Assembly: GCF_022346605.1 (NCBI RefSeq)
Contig: NZ_JAKRNT010000008.1
Span: 62,001-126,000 of the forward strand
Origin: Sporosarcina sp. ACRSL
GTDB lineage: Bacteria; Bacillota; Bacilli; Bacillales_A; Planococcaceae
Direction of reading: 5' to 3'
DNA: 64,000 bases
Shown piece after piece: positions 56,260 through 64,000 of this stretch. The position numbers were made by a program, and so were the translations under genes. The notes under the pieces are model-generated. The model searched no databases and had not been told where the DNA came from. It saw only the letters and a list, made by a program, of their open reading frames with translations. Numbering within the stretch: the first letter of the stretch is position 1; every line of letters begins with the position of its first letter.

Positions 56260-57793
56260 AGTTCGCATCGAAAAAATCAAGCAATCCTTGATAAATTCCG
56301 TGTGTTGCCTGCTCACGGAACATATCGGTCGTCAAAATTCTCTCTTCTGAAGGATTTGATAAAAATCCTAACTCAATAAGAACGGCATTTTTACGATTCT
56401 CCCGCAATACTAGGAAGTTCGCAGGCTGTGCTCCCCGGTTCCTCAAGCTGATCGTTGAGGCTAGTCCATCATTGAGGGAAGCTGCAAGCGATTTTTGATT
56501 GCCGTGCGTGTAATACGTCGTGAAACCTGTGATTGAACTGTCTGGATTCGCATCATAATGGAGACTTATGAAAGCGTCCGCGTCCGATTGTAAACTGACT
56601 GCGACACGTTTTCGTAACGAGACATATGTATCCGATTCACGTGTCATCACAACATTCGCTCCTGCTGCCTTCAGCTTGGCAGACAACAATTCCGCCGTCA
56701 TCAACGTCAGCTGTTTCTCATCAGTTCCTTGGGCTCCTGTCGTGCCACGGTCATTGCCGCCATGACCTGCATCGACAACGATAGTAAGTCCATTTAACGT
56801 CCCTGGCGTCCTTGTGGTTTTCTTCTCGCCAGTCTGATCTGCCCTTGCGATTTCACCTGTCGAAACGACCCATTTGGCGATGAACGCCGTCTCTCCAGTA
56901 GAAAGTGAAACATTGTACCAATCGCCTTCTTCACCAATGACCGTCAACTTCTCACCAGCGTTTGCTCTCGTCACGATTGAAGATGAGGTCGTTGCAGAAG
57001 ACCGGATATTGGTCCCATTCGTTAATACGGTCACTTTTTTACCGGATGCAGTCGCATTGCTGCCTGTTTCGTTTATCTCGCTGAATGTGCCATGGAATGA
57101 ATAGACCCAGCCCGACGATTTCTTTCCTAATGAAAGACGAACCCAGTTCCCATCGATCTCTTCAACGGGGTAGGATTCCCCTTTTCGGATTAAACCGACT
57201 TTTTTTGAAGATAAATCAGGTTCTTTTCTTACATTCAGCCCGTCGACAGACACTGTGAACTGCTCGGGATCCTCCACTTCAGGTTTATGTACTGTTCCAG
57301 TTTGTTCTTTTTCACTTTGCGGAACTACGGTGATGTAATCGGTATGTACCCAACCGTCAATACCATTTTTGACGATAGAAGCCCATTCCCCTTGGCGCCC
57401 TGTCATCACGACCGATTCTCCGGCATTCAACTGTCCAATGACAGCTGCGCTTAATGAAGGACCAGTTCTGATATTTAGAGTGTTCACTTTTGATACGGCT
57501 GTCATTTCCCCAAGAGCCGTCGTTTCCTCACTTACGACTAGCCATGACGCAATCCAACCTTTGCCCGCTCCGTATTTGATCTCATGCCAGTCGCCTGATG
57601 TGGACAGCACTTCCGCGCGTTCCCCTTTCTTCATAGAGCCGGTCACGGGATATGTAAGGCCGGGACCAGAACGGACATTCAGGGATTTTGTATTGATGAT
57701 GACCGTTTCACCTTTCGCGGAAATTATCGGCATCTCGAAAACTATCGAAGCGAGAAGGATGATAGCTAGAATCCATTTGCTAAATTTCGACAA
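56258..57793 (-). CDS. Secreted N-acetylmuramoyl-L-alanine amidase with SH3 domains
   Basis: The enzyme (511 residues from TTG 57793) has a signal peptide (FSKWILAIILLASIVFEMPIISA), four bacterial SH3 domains (LNVRSGPGLTYPV, LNIRTGPSLSAAV, LNVRKEPDLSSKK, TNIRSSATTSSSI) and a C-terminal Amidase_3 catalytic domain. Zinc and catalytic residues appear in VVDAGHGGNDRG, SLHYDAN and IELGFLSNPSEE. It cuts peptide stems from glycan strands in the cell wall. AAGGGAG upstream supports TTG 57793; the ATG at 57817 lacks a ribosome site. B. subtilis yrvJ has the same position and design. Confidence 0.92.
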   Translation of the reverse strand: MSKFSKWILAIILLASIVFEMPIISAKGETVIINTKSLNVRSGPGLTYPVTGSMKKGERAEVLSTSGDWHEIKYGAGKGWIASWLVVSEETTALGEMTAVSKVNTLNIRTGPSLSAAVIGQLNAGESVVMTGRQGEWASIVKNGIDGWVHTDYITVVPQSEKEQTGTVHKPEVEDPEQFTVSVDGLNVRKEPDLSSKKVGLIRKGESYPVEEIDGNWVRLSLGKKSSGWVYSFHGTFSEINETGSNATASGKKVTVLTNGTNIRSSATTSSSIVTRANAGEKLTVIGEEGDWYNVSLSTGETAFIAKWVVSTGEIARADQTGEKKTTRTPGTLNGLTIVVDAGHGGNDRGTTGAQGTDEKQLTLMTAELLSAKLKAAGANVVMTRESDTYVSLRKRVAVSLQSDADAFISLHYDANPDSSITGFTTYYTHGNQKSLAASLNDGLASTISLRNRGAQPANFLVLRENRKNAVLIELGFLSNPSEERILTTDMFREQATHGIYQGLLDFFDAN

Positions 57794-57861
57794 ACTATCA
57801 CTCTCCCTTTTTTCCATTGTAGAAGGTTTACAAAGAAAAAACCACAATGAAATGAAAAAGG

Positions 57862-57890
57862 TTGACACTTTGTGAATGAATGGCTAAGAT
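57862..57890 (+). promoter_or_regulatory. Promoter of the hisS-aspS T-box transcript
   Basis: TTGACA at 57862-57867 and TAAGAT at 57885-57890 are exactly 17 bases apart, placing the start near 57897. Confidence 0.8.
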
Positions 57891-57896
57891 TAGTTT

Positions 57897-58171
57897 TAAT
57901 CTTACACAACTATTTGCCGAAGACATGGAAAGTAACTTTATTGCAGGCTGACAAGAGAGGGGCGGACGTGGCTGAAATCCACCCTACAGACGGATAGAGT
58001 GAACAACACCATCGAGGCTCCGTGCTGAACAAGCAATCTTCAGTAGGTACGGACGGAACCGGCCGTTATCCGGGTACGAGTGGGCATGCAATTTGTGCCA
58101 ATTTGGGTGGAACCGCGGAAGCTACTATAAGCTCTCGTCCCTTGTATTGACAAGGGATGGGGGCTTTTTTT
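57897..58171 (+). ncRNA. T-box leader of hisS-aspS
   Basis: The leader contains an AGTA motif near 57930, the AAGAGAGG element near 57951, and the T-box core GGGTGGAACCGCGG (58105-58118). A strong terminator CGTCCCTTG/CAAGGGATG with a T run is at 58129-58171. Around 58002-58010 the sequence GTGAACAACACC could present AAC (Asn) or CAC (His) as specifier; no GAC (Asp) is at that place. The specifier is uncertain; the T-box itself is firm. Confidence 0.9.
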
Positions 58172-58211
58172 AGTTTCCATGGAAATGAAAAGTGAAAGAA
58201 GGGGAAGTCAA

Positions 58212-59483
58212 ATGAATTTCAAAGTGCCAAGAGGGACGCAAGACATCTTGCCTTCCGAATCATGGAAATGGCAGCAAGTCGAATCAATTATCCGCGATGT
58301 ATGTGACAATTACCGTTACAAAGAAATACGTACGCCGATCTTCGAGCAGACCGAATTGTTTCAACGGACAGTAGGGGATACTACCGATATTGTAACGAAA
58401 GAAATGTACACATTTACAGACCGCGGAAACCGTTCAATGACGCTTCGTCCAGAAGGAACAGCTCCGGTCGTCCGTTCATTCGTCGAAAATAAAATGTTCG
58501 GTTATCCCGATCAGCCTGTCAAACTTTACTATCAAGGGCCAATGTTCCGATATGAACGTCAACAAGCTGGGCGTTATCGTCAATTTGTCCAGTTTGGAGT
58601 AGAAGCAATCGGCAGTGCAGATCCGGCAATCGACGCCGAAGTGATTGCTTTAGCATTGGATGTCTACAAACGATCAGGATTGACAGATGTGAAGCTTGTT
58701 CTGAATTCTTTAGGAGACAGTGAGTCAAGGAATGCACACCGGGATGCACTCGTTGCACATTTCACACCTCAAATCGGGGAATTGTGCAGTGATTGCCAAT
58801 CACGTCTTGAGAAAAATCCGCTCCGTATCCTTGACTGCAAAGTGGACCGGGAGCATCCTTTAATGGAAACTGCACCGTCACTTTCAGATTATTTGAATGA
58901 ACAATCCGCATCGTATTTTGAAAAGGTGAAAGGCTATTTGGACGATGTTGGCATTTCTTATGAACTTGATCCGAACCTTGTTCGCGGCCTTGATTATTAC
59001 AATCATACTGCTTTTGAAATAATGAGCACTGCGGCAGGCTTCGGGGCAATTACGACACTATGCGGCGGTGGCAGGTACAACGGCCTTGCGGAAGAAATTG
59101 GTGGACCATCCGCGCCTGGCATTGGTTTTGGAATGAGCATTGAACGACTTCTGCTCGCTCTTGAAGCGGAAGGAAAGTCGTTTACACAAGAACGTGAACT
59201 TGAAGTCTATATCGTCACGCTTGATGAGAAGGCTCACCGAAAAGGCTTCAAACTATTAAACGAATTAAGAAATGCCGGCGTTCGTGCAGATATGGACTAT
59301 ATGGACCGGAAAATGAAAGCCCAAATGAAATCGGCAGATCGATTCAATGCGAAAGCGGTCTTTGTCATCGGAGAAGATGAGGTTGAAGGGAATACAGTCC
59401 AGTTGAAAAACATGGCTGACGGCTCCCAAGAAACGATCGAAGATGGCGCGATTATTGAAAAACTAAAAGAACAGTTGAAATAA
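58212..59483 (+). CDS. hisS: Histidyl-tRNA synthetase
   Basis: This class II synthetase has 423 residues from ATG 58212 (AAGGGGAAG ahead). It has [10 protein letters not shown], motif 2 [21 protein letters not shown], the histidine-A motif [14 protein letters not shown], motif 3 [17 protein letters not shown] and the C-terminal anticodon domain. The upstream in-frame ATG 58179 lies in the leader. It forms an operon with aspS ten bases downstream. Confidence 0.98.
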   Translation: MNFKVPRGTQDILPSESWKWQQVESIIRDVCDNYRYKEIRTPIFEQTELFQRTVGDTTDIVTKEMYTFTDRGNRSMTLRPEGTAPVVRSFVENKMFGYPDQPVKLYYQGPMFRYERQQAGRYRQFVQFGVEAIGSADPAIDAEVIALALDVYKRSGLTDVKLVLNSLGDSESRNAHRDALVAHFTPQIGELCSDCQSRLEKNPLRILDCKVDREHPLMETAPSLSDYLNEQSASYFEKVKGYLDDVGISYELDPNLVRGLDYYNHTAFEIMSTAAGFGAITTLCGGGRYNGLAEEIGGPSAPGIGFGMSIERLLLALEAEGKSFTQERELEVYIVTLDEKAHRKGFKLLNELRNAGVRADMDYMDRKMKAQMKSADRFNAKAVFVIGEDEVEGNTVQLKNMADGSQETIEDGAIIEKLKEQLK

Positions 59484-59492
59484 GGAAGGTAG

Positions 59493-61259
59493 ATGAACGA
59501 TATGCAACGGACACATTATTGCGGGCAATTGACTGAGGAAGTCATAGGCCAGAAGGTTACATTACAAGGTTGGGTACAGAGAAGACGGGATTTAGGCGGT
59601 CTGATTTTCATTGATTTACGGGATCGTGAAGGAATAGTCCAGGTCGTTTTCAATCCAGATTTCTCAAGTGAAGCGCTTGAAATTGCCGAAACAGTGCGCA
59701 ATGAATATGTCATAGAAGTGACAGGAAATGTTGTTGAGCGTGAAGAGAGTCAGAAGAACCCCAAATTGAAAACCGGCTCAATTGAAGTGCATGTGGAAAA
59801 CATACACATCATCAACGAAGCGAAAACACCTCCATTTATTATCGAGGATGAAACGGATGTCAATGAAGAGATTCGATTGAAATACCGTTACTTGGACCTC
59901 CGCCGTCCGCAACTTGCTCGTGTATTTAAAATGCGTTCGGACATTTCGAAGACAGTCCGTAATTTCCTCGACGGGGAAGGATTCGTGGAAGTGGAAACGC
60001 CAATTTTAACGAAGTCGACACCAGAAGGGGCACGGGACTATCTCGTACCGAGCCGCGTGCATGAAGGTGAATTTTATGCTTTGCCGCAATCACCACAACT
60101 GTTTAAACAAATGCTGATGGTGTCCGGTTTCGACAGATACTATCAAATTGCACGCTGTTTCCGTGATGAGGACCTCCGTGCAGACCGTCAACCTGAATTT
60201 ACGCAAATCGATATGGAAATGAGTTTCATGTCGATCGAAGATATTATGGAATTGAATGAACGTCTCATGAAAAAAGTGATGAAGGACGTTAAAGGAATTG
60301 ACATCGAAATTCCATTCAAGCGTATGCCGTATGATGAAGCGATGGCACGTTTCGGTTCAGATAAACCCGACACTCGCTTTAGCATGGAGTTGCAGGACGT
60401 ATCCGATATCGTAAAAGATTCTTCTTTCAAAGTATTTGCAGGTGCTGTTGAAGCTGGTGGTCAAGTGAAAGCGATCAACGTAAAAGGCGCTTCAGATAAA
60501 TACTCGCGAAAAGATATCGATGCGTTAGGTGAATATGCAGCTCGTTATGGAGCAAAAGGGCTTGCTTGGTTGAAAGTTGACGCGGATGGTTTGAAAGGTC
60601 CAATTGCAAAATTCTTTGAAGGGGATGCTGGAGTTGCTTTGACGAATGCTCTTACTGCAGAGCCGGGCGACCTTCTATTATTCGTCGCTGATAAAAAATC
60701 AGTAGTGGCGGATGCATTAGGAGCACTACGATTGAAACTTGGTAAAGAGTTGAATCTCATTGACGAGACACAATTCAACTTCCTATGGGTGACAGATTGG
60801 CCTCTATTCGAATATGACGAAGAGGAAGGGCGCTATTATGCAGCCCATCACCCGTTCACAATGCCAGCTGACGTGGATGGACTGGAAACAGATCCAAGCG
60901 GCGTCAAAGCCCAAGCATATGACCTCGTTTTAAATGGTTATGAGCTTGGCGGTGGATCGCTCCGGATCTACCAACGCGCTGTCCAAGAGAAGATGTTCAA
61001 GGCACTTGGTTTCACTGTCGAACAAGCACGCGAACAATTTGGATTTTTGCTCGACGCTTTTGAATACGGCACGCCTCCACACGGCGGCATTGCATTCGGA
61101 TTGGACCGCATCGTCATGTTATTATCCGGTTCGACAAATCTCCGTGATACCATCGCATTTCCGAAAACTGCGAGTGCTAGCGATCTGCTGACAGAAGCTC
61201 CGAGCCAAGTGGATAGCTCACAACTTTCCGAGTTGGGGATTTCTATCCAGTCGAAATGA
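59493..61259 (+). CDS. aspS: Aspartyl-tRNA synthetase
   Basis: The 588-residue bacterial-type AspRS has the N-terminal OB anticodon domain ([23 protein letters not shown]), the class II core ([34 protein letters not shown]), the GAD insertion and motif 3 ([12 protein letters not shown]). AAGGAAGG lies close to ATG 59493, so ATG 59502 could be the real start. In genomes lacking AsnRS this enzyme also charges tRNA-Asn; that cannot be judged here. Confidence 0.98.
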   Translation: MNDMQRTHYCGQLTEEVIGQKVTLQGWVQRRRDLGGLIFIDLRDREGIVQVVFNPDFSSEALEIAETVRNEYVIEVTGNVVEREESQKNPKLKTGSIEVHVENIHIINEAKTPPFIIEDETDVNEEIRLKYRYLDLRRPQLARVFKMRSDISKTVRNFLDGEGFVEVETPILTKSTPEGARDYLVPSRVHEGEFYALPQSPQLFKQMLMVSGFDRYYQIARCFRDEDLRADRQPEFTQIDMEMSFMSIEDIMELNERLMKKVMKDVKGIDIEIPFKRMPYDEAMARFGSDKPDTRFSMELQDVSDIVKDSSFKVFAGAVEAGGQVKAINVKGASDKYSRKDIDALGEYAARYGAKGLAWLKVDADGLKGPIAKFFEGDAGVALTNALTAEPGDLLLFVADKKSVVADALGALRLKLGKELNLIDETQFNFLWVTDWPLFEYDEEEGRYYAAHHPFTMPADVDGLETDPSGVKAQAYDLVLNGYELGGGSLRIYQRAVQEKMFKALGFTVEQAREQFGFLLDAFEYGTPPHGGIAFGLDRIVMLLSGSTNLRDTIAFPKTASASDLLTEAPSQVDSSQLSELGISIQSK

Positions 61260-61315
61260 GTAGAATTTGACAAGCGTTTGAAACAAAAATGTAATCTATT
61301 GCAGCAGTAAAATCG

Positions 61316-61344
61316 TTGAACGCATTTCTCGTCTATGGTAGTAT
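61316..61344 (+). promoter_or_regulatory. Promoter of the 6S RNA gene
   Basis: TTGAAC at 61316-61321 and TAGTAT at 61339-61344 are 17 bases apart; the start would be near 61351. Confidence 0.75.
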
Positions 61345-61350
61345 ACAAGT

Positions 61351-61552
61351 AATAACGAATCCTGAAGTGTACGTTGTTTGCAAATCAGTTTTGACCGAAC
61401 ATATTTATCGTAGGGAGCTCTCATTCTGTTTTGGATGGAATGCCCTAATAAGGGACTTCAGAAAAAACTGATGGAGCACCCACCTGCTGAGTGCGGGTTC
61501 AAAACGATACTACAAAGACGGCACATTCGGGATTCGTTCACTGCTTTTTACA
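61351..61552 (+). ncRNA. ssrS: 6S RNA
   Basis: 6S RNA binds sigma-A RNA polymerase by mimicking an open promoter. The ends pair over a long stem (AACGAATCC at 61354 with GGATTCGTT at 61530, then GAAGTGT..ACGT with ACGGCACATTC), leaving a central region with GGGAGCTC, AGGGACTTCAG and AAACTGATGGAGCACCC. Length (~200) and the place between aspS and tcdA match B. subtilis bsrA. No coding frame fits the stretch 61260-61632. Confidence 0.88.
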
Positions 61553-61569
61553 ATTTTGGTAGACTATAT

Positions 61570-61603
61570 CCCCCTCTTGCGTTATTGCGGAGGGGTTTTA
61601 TTT
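61570..61603 (+). terminator. Terminator after 6S RNA
   Basis: CCCCTC (61571-61576) pairs with GAGGGG (61590-61595), followed by TTTTATTTT. Confidence 0.75.
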
Positions 61604-61632
61604 TGATTTGAATACGGAAGGGCGGAATACCA

Positions 61633-62400
61633 TTGTTACACCAATTTTCACGGAATGAACTTGCCATCGGTAAGGAAGGCGTCGAACGTATGCGAAATAC
61701 GACGGTCGCTATACTAGGAGTCGGGGGCGTTGGTTCATTTGCAGCCGAAGCATGCGCACGTAGCGGCGTTGGCAGGATCATTCTTATTGATAAAGACACT
61801 GTCGATATTACAAACGTCAACCGTCAACTTGTTGCAACCTTGTCTACAATCGGCCGATCAAAAGTGGAAGTGATGAAGGAACGCATTCATGATGTAAATA
61901 AAGATTGCGAAGTGATTGGCCTTCATATGTTCTACACGGAAGAGACATACGAAGAAATCTTTGGTTATGCTCCGGATTACGTCATCGATGCATCTGATAC
62001 AATCAGTTATAAAATTCATCTTATTAAGGAATGTGTCTCAAGAGGGATCAAAATCATTTCATGCATGGGTGCTGCGAACAAACTGGACCCGACCCGCTTT
62101 CAAATAGCGGACATTTCCAAAACACATACGGATCCGATTGCTAAAGTGATCAGACTCCGATTGAAAAAAGAAGGCATTAAAAAAGGAGTCCCTGTAGTGT
62201 TTTCGGATGAAAGTCCAATTGTCGTCAGAGAAGACGTCGTCGGTACAGTCGGTAAGCCCGATGCGCAAATCCGCAAAGCGAAAATGCCGCCCTCCTCAAA
62301 CGCCTACGTTCCATCCGTCGCAGGCTTAGTCTGCGCCAGCTGGGTCCTCAACGACATCGTAAAAGATATCTACGTTGAAAGAGTGAAGGACAAGAAGTAA
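61633..62400 (+). CDS. tcdA: tRNA threonylcarbamoyladenosine dehydratase
   Basis: TcdA cyclises t6A37 to ct6A in tRNA using ATP. The 255-residue E1-like protein has the nucleotide fold VAILGVGGVGSFAAEACARSGVG, then DITNVNRQLVA and DASDTISYKIHLI, and CMGAANKLDPTRFQIADI with the cysteine region. The start is TTG 61633 with GGAAGGG ahead. It is the counterpart of B. subtilis yrvM. Confidence 0.95.
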   Translation: MLHQFSRNELAIGKEGVERMRNTTVAILGVGGVGSFAAEACARSGVGRIILIDKDTVDITNVNRQLVATLSTIGRSKVEVMKERIHDVNKDCEVIGLHMFYTEETYEEIFGYAPDYVIDASDTISYKIHLIKECVSRGIKIISCMGAANKLDPTRFQIADISKTHTDPIAKVIRLRLKKEGIKKGVPVVFSDESPIVVREDVVGTVGKPDAQIRKAKMPPSSNAYVPSVAGLVCASWVLNDIVKDIYVERVKDKK

Positions 62401-62436
62401 GTACAAGCTGTTTCCCTGTTGACTAGGGAAACGGCT

Positions 62437-62490
62437 CAGACTGCAGGCTAACACCCAAAGAATTTGGTGTTTGTCTGTAGTCTTTTTTCT
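62437..62490 (+). terminator. Terminator of tcdA, near-copy of the minD terminator
   Basis: AGACT (62438) and AGTCT (62479) close a long stem with AACACC/GGTGTT inside, followed by TTTTTT. An extra hairpin TTTCCCT/AGGGAAA precedes it at 62411-62431. The terminator and the repeat behind it repeat the arrangement after minD. Confidence 0.9.
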
Positions 62491-62515
62491 TTTAAAAAAG
62501 AGGTGAAACTATAAA

Positions 62516-62650
62516 TATTGATTTCCGGCAGTGCCGGTGCTCGTAACGCTACGCTTTTACTCGCAAAAGCCGTTCTTCGTGACGGCTTTCGCTGTTCGAT
62601 TGGCTGAGGCGACGCCCGCGGAAAGGGAGCCGTTCTGTCGATTTTCGTTC
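62516..62650 (-). repeat. Interspersed repeat, copy D, with one hairpin module in reverse
   Basis: It begins TTGATTTCCGG like copy A, then carries the hairpin module in reverse orientation (TGCTCGTAACGCTACGCTTT to about 62585). GTTCGATTGG, GACGCCCGCGGAAAGGGAG and a decayed right end follow. It fills the gap between tcdA and cheV; the rest of that gap has the terminator and the cheV promoter. Confidence 0.75.
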
Positions 62651-62661
62651 TAAAAATAGTC

Positions 62662-62690
62662 TTGTTCCATCATTCCCCAACTGCTACAAT
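62662..62690 (+). promoter_or_regulatory. Promoter of cheV
   Basis: TTGTTC at 62662-62667 and TACAAT at 62685-62690 are 17 bases apart with TGC ahead of the -10. It looks like sigma-A rather than the flagellar sigma-D type. Confidence 0.65.
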
Positions 62691-62756
62691 TATTTTATAG
62701 GAATATCATCATAGAACGAATGTAACAAATGTGCTTACATATAGAAATCGGAAGGA

Positions 62757-63671
62757 ATGAAACCATTGCATAAACAGGATGGAATCTTACTCGAAAGCGG
62801 AACGAACGAACTCGAAATCGTAGAATTTCAAATGGGGCAGAACCGCTACGGCATCAACGTTATCAAAGTGAAGGAAATCATCCTGCCTACCCCCATAACA
62901 TTTATCCCACACGCCCATCCGTCCATTGAAGGAATCATTCAGCTCCGAGGAGCTGTCCTTCCCGTTATTAACATGGAAAAAGTGATGGGGCTGCCGGAAA
63001 CAATCGGGAAGAACGAAGGGAAATATATCGTCGCTGCTTTCAATAAACAAGAAGTTGTTTTCCATGTCCATGAAGTCGCGCAAATCCATCGTGTATCTTG
63101 GGACCAGATCGAAAAACCTGCAGATTTATATTCAAGTGACGCCTCCCAAGTCATCGGGGTTATCAAGCGGGACAAAGACATGCTCCTATTGCTAGACTTT
63201 GAGAAAATAGTCGTCGACATCAACCCGGAAAGTGGCATTCAAGTCGAAGAGGTTCGCAAGCTTGGGCTAAGGGAGCGATCCAACAAAAAGATTCTGATTG
63301 CAGAAGATTCCCCTTTACTTCGCAAGTTATTAAGCGATACGTTAACGGAAGCAGGCTATGGTAATATCGAGTTTTTTGAAAATGGAAAAGACGCATTAGA
63401 TTTCTTGGAAAGCCTTGTCGCCAACGGGAAAATAGTTTCAGATGAAATTCAGCTCGTCATTACCGATATTGAAATGCCGCAAATGGATGGACATCATTTC
63501 ACTAAACGGATTCGCGAAAATGAAAAACTTGCAATGCTTCCGGTCATCATTTTTTCTTCATTGATCACGGATGAACTAAAACATAAAGGGGTCAGTGTCG
63601 GAGCGAATGATCAAGTAAGTAAACCAGAAATAGCGGAACTTGTATTAAAAATGGATCAGCATATTTTATAA
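62757..63671 (+). CDS. cheV: Chemotaxis coupling protein CheV (CheW-REC)
   Basis: CheV couples chemoreceptors to CheA and is tuned by phosphorylation. The 304-residue protein has a CheW domain (LEIVEFQMGQNRYGINVIKVKEI, IIQLRGAVLPVINM; residues ~15-155) and a C-terminal receiver domain (~175-300) with the acidic pair in IAEDSPLLRKLL, the phosphorylated aspartate in LVITDIEMPQMDG and the conserved Lys in QVSKPE. The ribosome site GGAAGG touches ATG 62757, so TTG 62766 may be used. In B. subtilis cheV is elsewhere, so it is inserted here. Confidence 0.95.
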   Translation: MKPLHKQDGILLESGTNELEIVEFQMGQNRYGINVIKVKEIILPTPITFIPHAHPSIEGIIQLRGAVLPVINMEKVMGLPETIGKNEGKYIVAAFNKQEVVFHVHEVAQIHRVSWDQIEKPADLYSSDASQVIGVIKRDKDMLLLLDFEKIVVDINPESGIQVEEVRKLGLRERSNKKILIAEDSPLLRKLLSDTLTEAGYGNIEFFENGKDALDFLESLVANGKIVSDEIQLVITDIEMPQMDGHHFTKRIRENEKLAMLPVIIFSSLITDELKHKGVSVGANDQVSKPEIAELVLKMDQHIL

Positions 63672-63676
63672 TAAGG

Positions 63677-63714
63677 AAAAGCACCTCCCCTCAAGGCCGG
63701 GATGGTGCTTTTGT
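63677..63714. terminator. Bidirectional terminator between cheV and rarA
   Basis: AAAAGCACC/GGTGCTTTT with inner CCC/GGG pairing stands between convergent genes and has A and T runs on its two sides. Confidence 0.85.
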
Positions 63715-63729
63715 ACGTTACGTATGTTA

Positions 63730-64000
63730 TTATTTTTCCTTCTTGAATTCCTTCAATCTTTCATAAATGGCTGCTAACCTTTTTTCTTCTCCCGCAATAA
63801 CAGGCTCATAATACTCTTCGTTTTGGATCTTATCTGGCAAGTATTGCTGGTTTACCCAGCCGCCGAAAGAACCGATCGGTGTGTCATGTGGGTATCGATA
63901 CCCTTCATGCCCGAGTGCCGCTGCTCCTGCATAATGTGTGTCTCGCAAGTGAAAGGGGATGTCTCCCGTTTTTCCTTCGTTGATTGCTCTGACCGCGGCA
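63730..64000 (-). CDS. rarA: Replication-associated recombination protein RarA, C-terminal part
   Basis: The reverse-strand frame stays open to the right edge and reads AAVRAINEGKTGDIPFHLRD, then THYAGAAALGHEGYRYPHD and GGWVNQQYLPDKIQN. That is the conserved C-terminal tetramerisation region of RarA/MgsA (YrvN), an AAA+ protein that acts at stalled forks. About 90 residues are visible; the ATPase part lies beyond the window. The ATG-like start near 63948 is really an internal TTG leucine. B. subtilis yrvN also follows yrvM. Confidence 0.92.
   Translation of the reverse strand, partial: AAVRAINEGKTGDIPFHLRDTHYAGAAALGHEGYRYPHDTPIGSFGGWVNQQYLPDKIQNEEYYEPVIAGEEKRLAAIYERLKEFKKEK

Noticed and set aside
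62645-62700. Sigma-D (flagellar) promoter for cheV
   Set aside because: A TAAA is present but no GCCGATAT-like -10 follows at 15 bases; the TTGTTC-17-TACAAT pair is better.

Overview
The window is a chromosomal segment of an endospore-forming member of the Bacillales. Gene order follows the hem-val-com-mre-min-spoIVF-obg-ruv-sec-rel-his/asp region of Bacillus subtilis almost gene for gene. The sporulation genes (spoVID-like, spoIIB-like, spoIVFA/FB, spo0B, safA, spoVB), the L27 form with a cleaved N-terminus plus its Prp protease, and a complete type IV pilus operon in place of the lone comC together suggest a Planococcaceae (Sporosarcina-like) genome. This placement is inferred from gene content, not from a database search.

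Layout, left to right. 1-2210: end of the haem operon (hemB cut by the left edge, hemL), followed by a structured 184-bp repeat and a terminator. 2525-6559: a short SpoVID-like protein, a small convergent membrane protein, then valS behind a T-box leader. 6621-8424: a 20-bp tandem repeat and a reverse-strand pair of ATP-grasp ligases. 8487-13227: folC and two tandem membrane GAF-GGDEF diguanylate cyclases. 13292-24392: a type IV pilus operon (three minor pilin-like genes, a VanW/G5-type secreted protein, pilB, pilT, pilC, major pilin, pilM, pilN, pilO, prepilin peptidase). 24482-30746: spoIIB-like, maf, radC, mreBCD, minCD. 30747-31503: a gene-free stretch with interspersed repeats. 31504-44894: spoIVFA/FB, the L21 leader with rplU-prp-rpmA, spo0B-obg, pheB-pheA, safA, a phosphotransferase, yebC, ruvAB, a 430-bp repeat island, queA-tgt-yajC. 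45004-64000: DUF421 gene, spoVB (reverse), comN, secDF, lapA-like, recJ-apt-relA-dtd, an amidase (reverse), T-box-hisS-aspS, 6S RNA, tcdA, a repeat copy, cheV and the end of rarA (reverse, cut by the right edge).

Themes. (1) The pilus operon lies directly behind two diguanylate cyclase genes. Its assembly ATPase PilB carries two MshEN-type c-di-GMP-binding motifs at its N-terminus, so the locus looks like a self-contained c-di-GMP-responsive pilus module. (2) One minor pilin gene has its natural-looking start and leader one base out of frame with the mature pilin. (3) A family of palindromic interspersed repeats sits in three intergenic gaps. It carries a hairpin module seen eight times here, five of them as an exact 61-bp tandem array between ruvB and queA. 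(4) Regulatory RNAs are dense: two T-boxes, an L21 leader and a 6S RNA. All family assignments rest on reading motifs, length and synteny; no searches were run.
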